From Teredinibacter haidensis (GTDB taxonomy: Bacteria; Pseudomonadota; Gammaproteobacteria; Pseudomonadales; Cellvibrionaceae): DNA of 64,000 nt. A program made the translations under genes and the position numbers. The stretch lies in the NCBI RefSeq assembly GCF_014211975.1, contig NZ_CP060084.1, positions 1,922,001-1,986,000 of the forward strand, given 5' to 3'. Below the pieces are notes generated by a model. That model saw nothing but the letters and a program-made list of their open reading frames with translations. It had not been told where the DNA came from and made no database searches. This document shows, piece after piece, positions 1 through 7,907 of this stretch. Within the stretch, counting starts at the first letter, position 1, and every line of letters starts with the position of its first letter.

Positions 1-418
1 ATAACTGGAAGAGCTTCATCGATTCGTTAAAGCGCTCCTGCTCAAAAAGTAAGCGCGCGTAACTAAATTCAATGCTGGCCCGGGAAAAATCGATCCGACT
101 CCTATTACTCAGAGCTCGTTTAAAACTGACTTCCGATTCCTTAATCTCGCCATTTAGCTGGTGCAGTAGCGCCATACCCAGGTGAGCTTCCGCAGATTTA
201 CTGTCGAGGTCTAGCGCTTTGGTAAAAGAACGCACCGCGCCCTCACGCTTATTCTGCTGCAGATAGGTCATTCCCAATTTAATATTAGCTTCCAGAGCCT
301 GCTGCTTATCGATCTTCGGCTTGGAGCTCTCCATAGTGGTGATACAGCCGGCCAGCAACAGCGCTAGAAAAGCGCTCAGTACAACCGCCCTGCTTCGTCG
401 AAAAATAAGCCTGGACAC
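1..418 (-). CDS. pilF: Type IV pilus biogenesis lipoprotein PilF (partial, C-terminus outside window)
   Basis: This is the pilotin-type outer-membrane lipoprotein that helps the PilQ secretin assemble. The protein starts at a GTG preceded by a purine-rich GGGGGAG. A hydrophobic signal ends in the lipobox LAGC at about residues 22-25, which predicts lipidation. TPR-like repeats follow, including TYLQQNKREGAVRSFTKAL. The gene runs off the left edge, so about 139 residues are visible. It lies 29 bp downstream of rlmN in the same direction; ndk-rlmN-pilF is a conserved gammaproteobacterial order, which supports the name. Other TPR lipoproteins cannot be fully excluded from this fragment. Confidence 0.85.
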   Translation of the reverse strand, partial: MSRLIFRRSRAVVLSAFLALLLAGCITTMESSKPKIDKQQALEANIKLGMTYLQQNKREGAVRSFTKALDLDSKSAEAHLGMALLHQLNGEIKESEVSFKRALSNRSRIDFSRASIEFSYARLLFEQERFNESMKLFQL

Positions 419-447
419 GGTTACTCCCCCTTTATTTTGTTTAATTA

Positions 448-1653
448 TTATTGATTCACAATTTTCACGGGTATCACCCCATCTTCGGCACTCATCAACG
501 CCACCTGGTCGAGTTTATAGCGCTGACTGCGTTTGGTCCTATCATTTACCTGCCCCGCCAGCTGACCACAGGCCGCATCAATATCATCACCACGAGTCGT
601 GCGAATGGTCGTAGTGTAGCCCGCATCAATTAAAATCTGCTGAAAACGGTACATCGCGTTGTTGCTTACGCGCTTGTAGTTAGACAGAGAAAACGGGTTA
701 AACGGAATCAGATTGATTTTTACCGGTACATCCTTCAGTAACTCTGCCAGCTCATGGGCATGCTCTGGCCTGTCATTTAATTGATCAATCAGCGTGTATT
801 CAATGGTGATCTTGCGATGTGAATCGGGCAAACCCTCGATATAACGCCTGGCTGAATCCAGTAGTTGCGCAATAGGATACTTCTTATTTATGGGCACCAA
901 TTGATTCCGCAACTCGTCGTTGGGCGCATGCAGTGAGATAGCTAGGCAGGCATCGGTATACTTACCCAAACGATCCAGCGCCGGAACAACCCCGGAAGTA
1001 CTCAAGGTTACCCGCCGTTTGGATATACCGTAGCCATTATCATTCATCATAAGATGCATGGATTCAACCACGTTTTCGAAGTTGAGAAGCGGCTCACCCA
1101 TCCCCATCAGCACCACATTAGTCACTTTGCGGTCTCCGCGACCGCCATCTTCTTGCAGCTGACCAAAAGATTTAGCCGCAATCCAAACCTGACCAATAAT
1201 TTCATCCGATGTCAGATCACGGTTAAAACCCTGTTTGCCGGTCGAGCAGAAACTGCAGTCTAGAGAACACCCTACCTGCGAAGACACGCACAGCGTTCCC
1301 CGCTCCCCCTCTGGAATAAACACGGCTTCTATAGCGTTGCCTCCACCCACACGAATCAGAAATTTGCGCGTGCCATCGGAAGAGTCTAATTGTTCGATCA
1401 CTTCCGGCGCACGAATCTCCGCGACCTCACCCAGACGATTACGCAGCGCTTTGCTGATATTACTCATTTGCTGGAAGTCGCTCACACCCATCTGGTGAAT
1501 CCACTTCAATAGCTGCGCAGCGCGAAACTTCTTCTCACCCAGGGATTCGAAAAACGCTTCCATACGCCCTTGCGACATACCCATCAGATTGACTTTCTCG
1601 GGCATATTGACCGCTACTACTTCAACGTTGGCACTGTTATCCTGACAACTCAC
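448..1653 (-). CDS. rlmN: Dual-specificity 23S rRNA/tRNA adenine-C2 methyltransferase RlmN
   Basis: Radical-SAM enzyme that methylates C2 of A2503 in 23S rRNA and A37 in some tRNAs. The 401-residue protein has the CxxxCxxC cluster motif at C129, C133 and C136, inside VGCSLDCSFCSTG. The GEPLLN segment follows, and a C-terminal TRGDDIDAACGQL carries the methyl-accepting Cys at about 362. Length is slightly above the family norm of about 385. The chosen start is a GTG; an in-frame ATG 48 nt downstream (position 1605) is possible, and neither has a strong ribosome-binding site. It lies between ndk and pilF, the usual neighbours. Confidence 0.95.
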   Translation of the reverse strand: MSCQDNSANVEVVAVNMPEKVNLMGMSQGRMEAFFESLGEKKFRAAQLLKWIHQMGVSDFQQMSNISKALRNRLGEVAEIRAPEVIEQLDSSDGTRKFLIRVGGGNAIEAVFIPEGERGTLCVSSQVGCSLDCSFCSTGKQGFNRDLTSDEIIGQVWIAAKSFGQLQEDGGRGDRKVTNVVLMGMGEPLLNFENVVESMHLMMNDNGYGISKRRVTLSTSGVVPALDRLGKYTDACLAISLHAPNDELRNQLVPINKKYPIAQLLDSARRYIEGLPDSHRKITIEYTLIDQLNDRPEHAHELAELLKDVPVKINLIPFNPFSLSNYKRVSNNAMYRFQQILIDAGYTTTIRTTRGDDIDAACGQLAGQVNDRTKRSQRYKLDQVALMSAEDGVIPVKIVNQ

Positions 1654-1691
1654 TAAACTTAATACCTCTGGTTTTAATTCAATTGCCCGCC

Positions 1692-2117
1692 CTAGCGCGG
1701 ACAGATCTCATCTTCTGAGAAGAAATAGTTAATTTCCCGTACAGCCGACTCGGGGCTATCGGAGCCGTGAACGATATTCCTACCGAGAGAATCACCGTAA
1801 ACGTTGCGAATGGTGCCCTTTGCCGCTTTAGAGGGATCCGTCGCCCCCATGGTTTCACGGTTCAACGTAATCGCATTCTCCCCTTCCAAAACCTGTACTA
1901 CGATGGGGCCTGACGTCATAAACCACATCAGATCATCAAAAAACGGCTTACCTTTGTGCTCAGCATAGAAGCCTCCGGCCTGCTCCTCGTCCATATGGAT
2001 CATACGCGCGGCCACAATACGTAAGCCTGCACTTTCCAAGCGACGATATATTTCGCCAATAATGTTTTTCTTAACCGCATCCGGCTTCACAATGGATAAT
2101 GTTCTTTCAGTAGCCAT
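1692..2117 (-). CDS. ndk: Nucleoside diphosphate kinase
   Basis: Transfers the gamma phosphate of ATP to nucleoside diphosphates through a phosphohistidine. The 141-residue protein begins MATERTLSIVKPDAV, as in the family. The catalytic His is at 117 in RNIVHGSDS, and the length is typical. The ATG at 2117 was chosen over an ATG eight codons upstream because it matches the conserved N-terminus. It heads the ndk-rlmN-pilF cluster and is divergent from the peroxidase gene. A TATAAT-like -10 lies about 80 bp upstream. Confidence 0.96.
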   Translation of the reverse strand: MATERTLSIVKPDAVKKNIIGEIYRRLESAGLRIVAARMIHMDEEQAGGFYAEHKGKPFFDDLMWFMTSGPIVVQVLEGENAITLNRETMGATDPSKAAKGTIRNVYGDSLGRNIVHGSDSPESAVREINYFFSEDEICPR

Positions 2118-2193
2118 TCGATATTTTCCTATTGTTTTCATATCCCACGGCTCGCACGCCTACTTGGAATAATTCCCGATATTCACCCGCCAA

Positions 2194-2199
2194 ATTATA
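2194..2199 (-). promoter_or_regulatory. Candidate -10 element for ndk
   Basis: A consensus TATAAT reads toward ndk on the minus strand within the divergent ndk/peroxidase intergenic region. No good -35 box is seen at 16-18 bp, so this is only a candidate. Confidence 0.3.
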
Positions 2200-2275
2200 C
2201 TTGGATAATCGCCAGATTAGTATGCATAGTGCACAATAGTCATCCCCCTGACCGAACAGATTCAAAGGAGGTTTT

Positions 2276-2827
2276 ATGAATAACCGGCTTACCCTTTGCC
2301 TTGTGCTGCTGTCAATTCTACAGATACCCAAGGCTGCCGCAGAAACAACCGCGCAGTGCCCCGGCTTTTTAAACCACGAATTTAAAAAGTTGCACAGCAG
2401 CAAAACCATTAACCTATGCGAACTCTACAAAAACAAACCGCTGGTTATTATCAATACAGCCAGCCACTGTGGGTACACCCATCAGTTTAAAGGTTTGGAA
2501 GCGCTATATCAGAAGTATAAAAAGGAAGGCGTTGAGCTGATTGGGTTCGCTTCAAATGATTTCAAGCAGGCCGCAAAAAGCGAGGAAGAAGCAGCAACCA
2601 TTTGCTACAAAAACTATGGGGTTTCTTTTACCATGCTGGCACCCACTCACGTGCGAGGCAAAGAGGCCAACCCCGTTTTTACACATCTGAACGAGCAAAC
2701 ACGGAAACCCGGCTGGAATTTCAACAAATACTTCATTTCTGCCGATGGCAAACACATCAAACATTTTGGCAGCAATACCAAGCCCCTAAGCTCTAAGCTC
2801 GAGACAGCCGTTAAACAGGCACTCTGA
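2276..2827 (+). CDS. Exported glutathione peroxidase family protein
   Basis: Thiol peroxidase of the GPx family, presumably reducing peroxides in the periplasm. Residues 1-22 form a signal peptide with an AAA-type cleavage site (KAAAET). The catalytic Cys is C65 in NTASHCGYT, and the conserved WNF triad is at about 147. The usual FPCNQF segment is replaced by FASNDF, so the tetrad Gln is Asp and the motif Cys is Ser. Length (183 residues) fits a GPx plus signal. A strong AAAGGAGG precedes the ATG. Its stop is one base from the convergent sufE stop. Electron donor unknown; glutathione use is not shown by the sequence. Confidence 0.85.
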   Translation: MNNRLTLCLVLLSILQIPKAAAETTAQCPGFLNHEFKKLHSSKTINLCELYKNKPLVIINTASHCGYTHQFKGLEALYQKYKKEGVELIGFASNDFKQAAKSEEEAATICYKNYGVSFTMLAPTHVRGKEANPVFTHLNEQTRKPGWNFNKYFISADGKHIKHFGSNTKPLSSKLETAVKQAL

Positions 2828-2828
2828 C

Positions 2829-3260
2829 TTACTTCTTGGCCTCGGTTCGAATACGCTCAACCATCGACCGCAGGCCATTACCTCGTGTAGGGCTGAGATG
2901 CTTAAGCAAACCTAACTGATCAAAATATTCATTGATATCGAAGGCCAGAATATCCTTAGGCGATTTACTGTTATAAGCCGCCAGAACTATCCCCAGCAAA
3001 CCTTTAACAATAAAGGCATCACTATCGGCAGCAAACCACAGTTTGTCATCGATGCGCTGGTAATCTATCCACACTTGACTCTGGCACCCTTTCACCTGAT
3101 ACGCATCGTCTTTCTTTGCCTCATCCATCTCAGGCAATTCTTTTCCTAGATCAATAATGTACTTATAGCGATCTTCCCAGCCATCAAAAAAACCGAGTGT
3201 ATCGACAACATCTTCCGCGGTAATAGATGTACCAAACGGGTTTTGGGTAAGATCCGACAT
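2829..3260 (-). CDS. sufE: SufE sulfur acceptor/activator of SufS
   Basis: Accepts the persulfide sulfur from SufS and passes it to the SufBCD scaffold. The 143-residue protein has the active Cys at about 59 in VKGCQSQVW. The SufE/CsdE family features LxxLSPTRGNGL and the terminal MVERIRxEA are visible. It is the last gene of the suf operon, 2 bp after sufT. Presence of SufS in the same operon favours SufE over CsdE. Confidence 0.93.
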   Translation of the reverse strand: MSDLTQNPFGTSITAEDVVDTLGFFDGWEDRYKYIIDLGKELPEMDEAKKDDAYQVKGCQSQVWIDYQRIDDKLWFAADSDAFIVKGLLGIVLAAYNSKSPKDILAFDINEYFDQLGLLKHLSPTRGNGLRSMVERIRTEAKK

Positions 3261-3262
3261 AA

Positions 3263-3799
3263 CTAAAAAAACATTCCGGTTTCAAGTTGCGCTTCTTCCG
3301 ACATCATATCTCTATGCCAGGGAGGGTCAAAAACCAACTCAACCTCAGCCTCTTTTACATTGGGCACCATGCCTACACGATATTTAACATCCCCGACCAA
3401 CACCGGCCCCATTCCACAAGCGGGAGCGGTTAAGGTCATATTGATAGCCACTTTTTTGTATTGCTGATCAATCTCTACCTTGTAAATCAATCCAAGGCTG
3501 CGCAGGTTTACAGGAATTTCCGGGTCATATACTGTTTCCAAAGCCTGCCAGACCTGATCTTCATTGATAAACTCATCTACAGGTTGCTCAAATACAAGTT
3601 CGTATTTTTCCAAGCCCAAAGCATCGGCATCTGTGCCATCAACTCGCAGCATATTACCTTGGTACACAACTGTATAATTACCACCGAGTGATTGGGTGAT
3701 CGTAATAAACTGGTGTGCGGGAATGGTAACGGGATCTCCCACAGGCACTAAGCGAGCCGGGCAATCACGTACTGTTGTTACCATGCGTTGTTCTGACAT
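3263..3799 (-). CDS. sufT: SufT, Fe-S assembly protein (MIP18/DUF59 family)
   Basis: SufT proteins help maturation of Fe-S proteins. An N-terminal extension of about 95 residues precedes a DUF59 domain with DPEIPVNLRSLGLIY, TAPACGMG and FDPPWHRDMMSE, all hallmarks of the family. The ATG at 3799 was preferred; an in-frame ATG 12 nt upstream (3811) is equally possible and neither has a convincing ribosome-binding site. The gene lies 2 bp from sufE, but a 229-bp non-coding stretch separates it from the upstream A-type carrier gene. Confidence 0.92.
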   Translation of the reverse strand: MSEQRMVTTVRDCPARLVPVGDPVTIPAHQFITITQSLGGNYTVVYQGNMLRVDGTDADALGLEKYELVFEQPVDEFINEDQVWQALETVYDPEIPVNLRSLGLIYKVEIDQQYKKVAINMTLTAPACGMGPVLVGDVKYRVGMVPNVKEAEVELVFDPPWHRDMMSEEAQLETGMFF

Positions 3800-3916
3800 A
3801 TATAAAACCATCTATCAAAAATATAAAACTGTATTAACAATAAAAATAGGGTGAAGCACTCTGCACCAGAGCTGGGAATTCAAGCCCCCAAAGGTAAGGG
3901 TCGGAATGAACACCGA

Positions 3917-3982
3917 CTAGCAGACTGTTGCAAAACTATCTGCATTGCCAGCGCGACGTTAAAATTTTGCAACGAGCTAGCA
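3917..3982. repeat. Inverted repeat in the gap between the A-type carrier gene and sufT
   Basis: GTTGCAAAA (3927-3935) and its exact complement TTTTGCAAC (3965-3973) are separated by 29 bp, with a further CTAGC/GCTAG pair outside them. The RNA could fold into a long hairpin inside the suf transcript. No T-run follows, so it is not a classical terminator. It may be an mRNA-processing element or a small intergenic repeat. Confidence 0.45.
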
Positions 3983-4028
3983 ATCCTATGCCAAAATCAG
4001 CGCTTTGCGCCAACGGGAGAACACTCAG

Positions 4029-4379
4029 TTAAAAACTAAAGCTTTCACCACAACCACAGGCATTTTTAACATTGGGATTATTTAACACCAAATTCCGATT
4101 CAAACCCTCTTTCACATAATCCACGACCGTACCCTGAATGGCAGTCAGGTGGGTTGGATCGACATATAACTGTACGCCATTACCTAAAGTAATAGCCAAG
4201 TCATTTTCTTCTGAGCATTGAACTTCGTCAATAACATACTTAAAACCCGTACAGCCGCTCTCTTTTAAACTAATACGAATCGCCTGAGCCTGCTGTTTTT
4301 CAACTTGCTGACGAAAGTGTTCAGCCGCTGCGGGCGTAACACTCACAATTTCGCTAACGCTAAATGTTTCAACACTCAT
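4029..4379 (-). CDS. A-type iron-sulfur carrier (IscA/SufA/ErpA family)
   Basis: Carries Fe-S clusters from the scaffold to target proteins. The three ligand cysteines are present: C43 in SGCTGFKY, and C108/C110 in the C-terminal CGCGESF. The 116-residue length is typical. GAGGCG lies at suitable distance before the ATG. It is 14 bp downstream of sufS, so SufA is the likely role, but sequence alone does not separate SufA from IscA or ErpA. Confidence 0.93.
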   Translation of the reverse strand: MSVETFSVSEIVSVTPAAAEHFRQQVEKQQAQAIRISLKESGCTGFKYVIDEVQCSEENDLAITLGNGVQLYVDPTHLTAIQGTVVDYVKEGLNRNLVLNNPNVKNACGCGESFSF

Positions 4380-4393
4380 ATCTGTTTCGCCTC

Positions 4394-5647
4394 TTACAAA
4401 AACTGTTTAACTTTTTCGAGAGCCGCAAACAAACGGTCGACATCATCTCGGGTGTTATAAATAGAGAAAGACGCGCGTACGGTGCCAGGAATATGCAGAG
4501 CATCCATCAACGGTTGCGCGCAATGATGGCCTGTGCGAACGGCGACGCCCTGCTGATCCAGCAACATTCCAACATCTGAAGGGTGTGCCCCCTCCAGCAA
4601 AAAGCTGAAAACACCAGCGATATTTTTGGCCTCACCCACGCGTTTCAATCCCTCGCAGGTTGCAGCGCGCTGATGGCAATATTCCAATAAATCATGTTCA
4701 TGGGCAGAAACTTCATCACGATCAAAACACTGTAAATATTGAATCGCAGCGGCTAGACCAATGGCACCTGCAATGTCCGGTGTACCAGCTTCAAACTTAT
4801 AAGGTAACTGATTGTAGGTGGTACCAGCGAAGCTACAGGTTTCAATCATTTCACCACCGCCATGATAAGGCGGCATTTCATTTAACAGCTCTTCTCGCCC
4901 CCAAAGCACGCCAATACCGGTTGGGCCAAACAGCTTGTGACCGGAAAAACCGTAAAAGTCACAATTCAACGACTGTACATCGACAGGGAAATGAGCGACG
5001 GCCTGCGCACCATCAACAAAAACCTTTGCACCGATTTTTTTTGCCTCTGCAATGATATCTTTAACAGGATTTATAGTGCCGAGAGCATTGGATACATGTC
5101 CGATTGAAACAATTTTCACCCTAGAATCCAGTAGCGCCGCAAAAGCCTGAAGATCAATTTCACCTTTTTCGGAAACAGGAATCGGGATTAAAGAGGCGCC
5201 TTTATCTTGCGCCAGCATTTGCCAGGGAACGATGTTGGAATGGTGCTCGAGGGTTGACACCAATATCTTGTCGCCAGCAGCAATATTGGCTCGCCCCCAA
5301 CTGTGGGCAACCAGATTCACTGCCTCGGTGGTACCACGAGTCCAGATAATTTGTTCTTTTTTGGGGCTATTAACAAAGGTGGCTACAGTTTCCCGCGCGG
5401 CTTCAAATACGGCGGTGGCTTTATCACTTAAGCTATGAGCACCACGATGTACATTGGAGTTGTATCCACGATAGTAATCACTGATTGCATCAATCACCGC
5501 ATTGGGCTTTTGTGTTGTCGCAGCATTGTCCAGATACACTAACGGCTGCCCGTTAACGTTCTGATCCAAAATGGGAAAATCCTGCCGAACTTTTTTTGCA
5601 TCAAAAGTCTTCACAGTACTTTGCCCCACCTGCTCCGCAACATTCAT
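4394..5647 (-). CDS. sufS: Group II cysteine desulfurase SufS
   Basis: PLP enzyme that removes sulfur from cysteine as a persulfide for Fe-S assembly. The 417-residue protein has the PLP lysine K238 in SGHKLFGPTGIG and the catalytic C376 in RTGHHCAQP, the short-loop type II arrangement. STLEHHSNIVPW and VDGAQAVAHFPVDV are family signatures. The start overlaps the sufD stop by 4 bp (ATGA), implying translational coupling. This is one of two cysteine desulfurases in the operon; the other is IscS-like. Confidence 0.96.
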   Translation of the reverse strand: MNVAEQVGQSTVKTFDAKKVRQDFPILDQNVNGQPLVYLDNAATTQKPNAVIDAISDYYRGYNSNVHRGAHSLSDKATAVFEAARETVATFVNSPKKEQIIWTRGTTEAVNLVAHSWGRANIAAGDKILVSTLEHHSNIVPWQMLAQDKGASLIPIPVSEKGEIDLQAFAALLDSRVKIVSIGHVSNALGTINPVKDIIAEAKKIGAKVFVDGAQAVAHFPVDVQSLNCDFYGFSGHKLFGPTGIGVLWGREELLNEMPPYHGGGEMIETCSFAGTTYNQLPYKFEAGTPDIAGAIGLAAAIQYLQCFDRDEVSAHEHDLLEYCHQRAATCEGLKRVGEAKNIAGVFSFLLEGAHPSDVGMLLDQQGVAVRTGHHCAQPLMDALHIPGTVRASFSIYNTRDDVDRLFAALEKVKQFL

Positions 5648-6963
5648 ACAAGGTGCCTCATTAACGCATCATCACGCGCAAACATTCTGACCAACATGGG
5701 ACGTAAATGGCCCGCTATAGCATCATGTTTAATGTCATTAACCAACTCATTAATAAAACCAAAGCTCAGCATCACCCGGGCCTCTGCCTCCGACACACCC
5801 CGAGTGCGCAAATAGTGCATGGCGGTACTATCTAGTTGTGCAATTGTTGCACCGTGAGCACATTGCACATCGTCGGCATAAATTTCCAATTCCGGCTTAG
5901 TATCCACTTCAGCCTTATTGCTGGTAAGTAAATTTTTGTTGCTCAGCTGCGCCAGAGTTTTCTGTGCTTGCGGATGGATATGAATGCGCCCGTTAAAAAC
6001 AGCACGAGAGCTATCGCCCACAATTCCCCGGAAAACTTCGTTTGTGGTACACAGAGGAACCGCGTGCTCGATACAGGTATGGTAATCAATATGCTGACTA
6101 TTGTGGGTCAGATAAACGCCATTAAGTTCGCAGTGCGCGCCTTCGCCCTGATGATTCACAACGAAATCCAAGCGCTTAATTTTGCCCCCCAACCCCAGAT
6201 GAAAACTGTTTAAATTAGCGTTGCGTCCCAACGCGACATTCACACTGCCAACATGAATGGCCGCTTCATGTTCCAGATGCAGGCGATAGTGATGTAAACG
6301 AGCATTTTCGCCCACACAGAGTTCGGTCACGCCATTCGTAAAACTATTCTGATCGTCCTCACCGGAAGCGAAATGTTCAACGATGGTAGCTTCACTGCCT
6401 TGCTCCATTTCCACCAACACACGCTGATGAACAGTATAGGCCTGATCTTGCAGGGTATTGATGTGTACAATTTGTACCGGTTTTTGCAATTGAATATTTT
6501 TTTCAACACGCAGAAAAACACCATCCTGCAGCTGTGCCGCATTTAACGCAGAGAACAGGTGCTTTTCGGGAATCGCAACGGAATCCAACTTAATGCGGAT
6601 TTGAATCCGCTGTTCTTTGCTGGCCTCGGAGAATCGCACCAGCGTAATCCCCTCCGGCAACACAGACAGATTACTGGATAAGACCTCACTGTATTGCCCA
6701 TTAACAAACACCAACTGCCATGCATTCAGATCTGCAATCTGAACCTGTTCCTGCCACGCACTCTCATTAACAACGGGCAAACCTTTCCGGTGAAAATCCC
6801 CCTGTTCCAGGGCCCGCAGATTGGTGTACTTCCAGCTTTCAGCTTTGCGCCCTGGAAAACGATGGGCCTGCCACTGATCTTTCCCTCGGGCATTCAGATC
6901 AGACAACCATGCGGACGCACCTGTTGCCAGAGGTTCGACGGCCTGTTGCATAAACTCCGACAT
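5644..6963 (-). CDS. sufD: SufD, Fe-S cluster assembly scaffold subunit
   Basis: SufD partners SufB and SufC in the SufBC2D scaffold. The 439-residue protein has an N-terminal segment with GRKAESWKYTNL, a beta-helix core, and the C-terminal CAHGATIAQLD and RARVMLSFGFINE motifs typical of SufD. It overlaps sufS by 4 bp and shares one base with the sufC stop (TAATG), so sufC-sufD-sufS are tightly coupled. Confidence 0.95.
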   Translation of the reverse strand: MSEFMQQAVEPLATGASAWLSDLNARGKDQWQAHRFPGRKAESWKYTNLRALEQGDFHRKGLPVVNESAWQEQVQIADLNAWQLVFVNGQYSEVLSSNLSVLPEGITLVRFSEASKEQRIQIRIKLDSVAIPEKHLFSALNAAQLQDGVFLRVEKNIQLQKPVQIVHINTLQDQAYTVHQRVLVEMEQGSEATIVEHFASGEDDQNSFTNGVTELCVGENARLHHYRLHLEHEAAIHVGSVNVALGRNANLNSFHLGLGGKIKRLDFVVNHQGEGAHCELNGVYLTHNSQHIDYHTCIEHAVPLCTTNEVFRGIVGDSSRAVFNGRIHIHPQAQKTLAQLSNKNLLTSNKAEVDTKPELEIYADDVQCAHGATIAQLDSTAMHYLRTRGVSEAEARVMLSFGFINELVNDIKHDAIAGHLRPMLVRMFARDDALMRHLV

Positions 6964-7721
6964 TAAGCGGCTCCACCTAATGATGGGTCCAGCCAGCCGT
7001 AACCTTTCTCTTCCAGCTCCAAAGCCAAGCTTTTATCACCCGATTTAATAATGCGGCCATTTGCGAGCACATGAACAAAATCCGGCTCGATATAACTCAG
7101 TAAGCGCTGATAGTGCGTAACTACGATAAATGAACGCTCTGGGCTACGCAGTGCGTTTACGCCATCAGCAACCACTTGCAGAGCATCGATATCCAGCCCC
7201 GAATCCGTTTCATCGAGAATGCAAAGCTTCGGCTCCAGCAGCATCATCTGCATAATTTCATTGCGCTTTTTCTCTCCGCCCGAGAAACCTTCGTTCACAC
7301 CGCGCTTCAAAAAGCTTTGATCGAGGTTTACGGCTTTACAGTACTCGCGCGCCTTTTTCATAAAACTTACAGCATCCAGAGCATCCTCGCCCCGGTGCTC
7401 CCGCACAGCATCAACCGCGGCTTTCATAAACTCCATGTTACTTACGCCAGGAATTTCCACCGGGTATTGAAAGGCCAGAAACAAACCTTCTCGGGCACGC
7501 TCTTCGGTATCCATTTCAAGCAAGTCTTTACCTAAAAAAGTGACTCGGCCACTGGAAACATCATAACCGTCTCGACCAGACAACACATGACCGGTGGTAC
7601 TTTTACCGGAACCATTTGGTCCCATAATTGCGTGGACTTCACCGGGTTTAATTTCAAGGCTTAAGCCTTTAATAATTTCTTTGTCTTCAACACCTGCATG
7701 AAGATCTTTTATAGAAAGCAT
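6963..7721 (-). CDS. sufC: SufC, ABC-type ATPase of the SufBCD complex
   Basis: Cytosolic ABC ATPase that drives conformational change in SufBC2D. The 252-residue protein has Walker A GPNGSGKSTTGHV, the SufC-type signature GFSGGEKKRNEIMQ, and Walker B LCILDETDSGLDID. There are no membrane segments. Unlike the rest of the operon it is separated from the upstream sufB by a gap of 186 bp. Confidence 0.97.
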   Translation of the reverse strand: MLSIKDLHAGVEDKEIIKGLSLEIKPGEVHAIMGPNGSGKSTTGHVLSGRDGYDVSSGRVTFLGKDLLEMDTEERAREGLFLAFQYPVEIPGVSNMEFMKAAVDAVREHRGEDALDAVSFMKKAREYCKAVNLDQSFLKRGVNEGFSGGEKKRNEIMQMMLLEPKLCILDETDSGLDIDALQVVADGVNALRSPERSFIVVTHYQRLLSYIEPDFVHVLANGRIIKSGDKSLALELEEKGYGWLDPSLGGAA

Positions 7722-7907
7722 ATTAAGTACGCTCGTTATTCGTGACTGATGAGCTATAGCGCAGATTTAAGCGCTGACTCTGTTAACGTGTGATTCTTCC
7801 ACTGTTGCGCGTGGTGCGCTCGCTTTCGCTTATTGCCGTAGCTCCAGCAATACTGGTTTATAGATACTTACCTTAAGCAAGGCACACGAAAAGCGTGCAC
7901 TCCCCTT
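7722..7907 (-). other. 186-bp intra-operon spacer between sufB and sufC
   Basis: No reading frame of note. Weak dyads are present, including AGCGC/GCGCT around 7776-7794 and CCAG/CTGG around 7842-7854. It could hold an internal promoter, a processing site or a repeat remnant; none is proven. Confidence 0.3.
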
